Below, piece by piece: positions 4,970-5,096 of a stretch of DNA of 5,096 bases (position 1 is its first letter; every line of letters starts with the position of its first letter). The notes beneath the pieces were generated by a model that worked only from the letters and a program-made list of their open reading frames with translations, was not told the origin of the DNA and ran no database searches. This DNA is from Thermoleophilia bacterium. GTDB lineage: Bacteria; Actinomycetota; Thermoleophilia; Gaiellales; SKUG01. Where the stretch lies: the NCBI GenBank assembly GCA_025964455.1, contig JAOPYU010000358.1, positions 1 to 5,096 on the forward strand, in the 5' to 3' direction. Both the position numbers and the translations under genes were made by a program.

Positions 4970-5096
4970 CTAGCGCAACAACTCCATACGGACACCCTGC
5001 TCATCCCACTCGGGATCTTCAGGGATCCGAATGACGGCCCGGGCAGCGATGCGCCGGGCCGTCACCATGTCGGCCATCGCGTCGAGCAGGTGCCGC
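4970..5096 (-). CDS. C-terminal end of an unidentified convergent protein, partial
   Basis: On the - strand an open frame enters from the right edge and stops with TAG at 4972-4970, giving 41 complete codons. The protein is a helix-like stretch (HLLDAMADMVTARRIAARAV) followed by an acidic tail ending PEDPEWDEQGVRMELLR. Its balanced composition (Asp, Glu, Leu, Trp) and about 80% G/C at third positions look like real coding. The + strand alternative from ATG 5031 gives only a Ser/Arg/Cys-rich string. I do not recognise the family, and no start or domain is visible. The stop directly abuts the pilin stop (4967-4969), so the genes are tail to tail with no spacer. The pilus cluster therefore seems to end here on this side, with the remaining components (prepilin peptidase, PilM/N/O-like proteins) elsewhere or upstream. 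Confidence 0.6.
   Translation of the reverse strand, partial: RHLLDAMADMVTARRIAARAVIRIPEDPEWDEQGVRMELLR
5032..5064. terminator. Strong GC hairpin downstream of the pilin gene, probable transcript end
   Basis: An 11-base perfect inverted repeat, TGACGGCCCGG (5032-5042) with CCGGGCCGTCA (5054-5064), continues inward as GCA/TGC (5043-5045 with 5050-5052). It closes on a GCGA loop, with one unpaired G at 5053. On the + strand RNA this is a 14-pair stem capped by a GNRA-type tetraloop, starting 62 bases after the pilin stop. There is no U-run after it, so it is not a textbook intrinsic terminator; a 3' end/stabiliser role or U-less termination is inferred. It lies within the convergent gene. Confidence 0.5.

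Noticed and set aside
5003..5016. Short hairpin ATCCC/GGGAT as a pilin terminator
   Set aside because: There are only five base pairs and no U-run. The 14-pair hairpin at 5032-5064 is far stronger.
5031..5096. + strand gene starting at ATG 5031 with AGGGA upstream
   Set aside because: The ribosome binding site is tolerable, but the residues are an Arg/Ser/Cys-rich shadow of the - strand frame. G/C at third positions does not discriminate because both frames share the same third positions. The - strand protein looks more natural, but only sequence beyond the window can settle it.

Overview
The window is GC-rich, and its codons mostly end in G or C. It carries part of a type IV pilus (type II secretion-like) gene cluster of the kind found in Gram-positive Actinobacteria. 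Codon usage, the short prepilin leaders and the gene order ATPase - pilC - three minor prepilins - pilin all fit that group. I cannot name a genus. No mobile element, CRISPR array, tRNA or rRNA is visible.

Layout on the + strand: (1) bases 1-85 are the last codons of a gene whose tail resembles a PilB/GspE-type assembly ATPase. (2) 96-1235 is pilC, the polytopic inner-membrane platform protein. (3) 1237-1710 is a small PilV/GspI-like minor prepilin. (4) 1707-3194 is a large PilW/GspJ-like minor prepilin. Its ordinary pilin head is followed by three tandem Ig-like, cysteine-paired repeats. (5) 3194-4489 is a PilX/GspK-like protein with a large beta-rich, six-cysteine ectodomain. (6) After a 126-base gap containing inverted repeats, 4616-4969 encodes a small pilin, probably the major subunit. 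The first five genes are packed with stop/start overlaps or gaps of 1-10 bases and look like one translationally coupled operon. The gap before the pilin is the only place in the window where a separate promoter or leader could sit.

On the - strand, a reading frame entering from the right edge stops at 4972-4970, directly abutting the pilin stop codon. The pilin and this unidentified gene are therefore convergent with no intergenic DNA. Strong hairpins lie on both sides of this junction, each inside the coding region of the opposite gene.

In the expected model, the ATPase drives PilC to extract prepilins from the membrane after leader cleavage by a prepilin peptidase not encoded here. The pilin builds the fibre. 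The V/W/X-like minor pilins prime assembly and probably sit at the tip, where the W-like and X-like ectodomains would be displayed. These two unusually large ectodomains are the most distinctive feature of the window and may be the adhesive or sensing part of the pilus. That role is inferred from architecture, not shown by the sequence.
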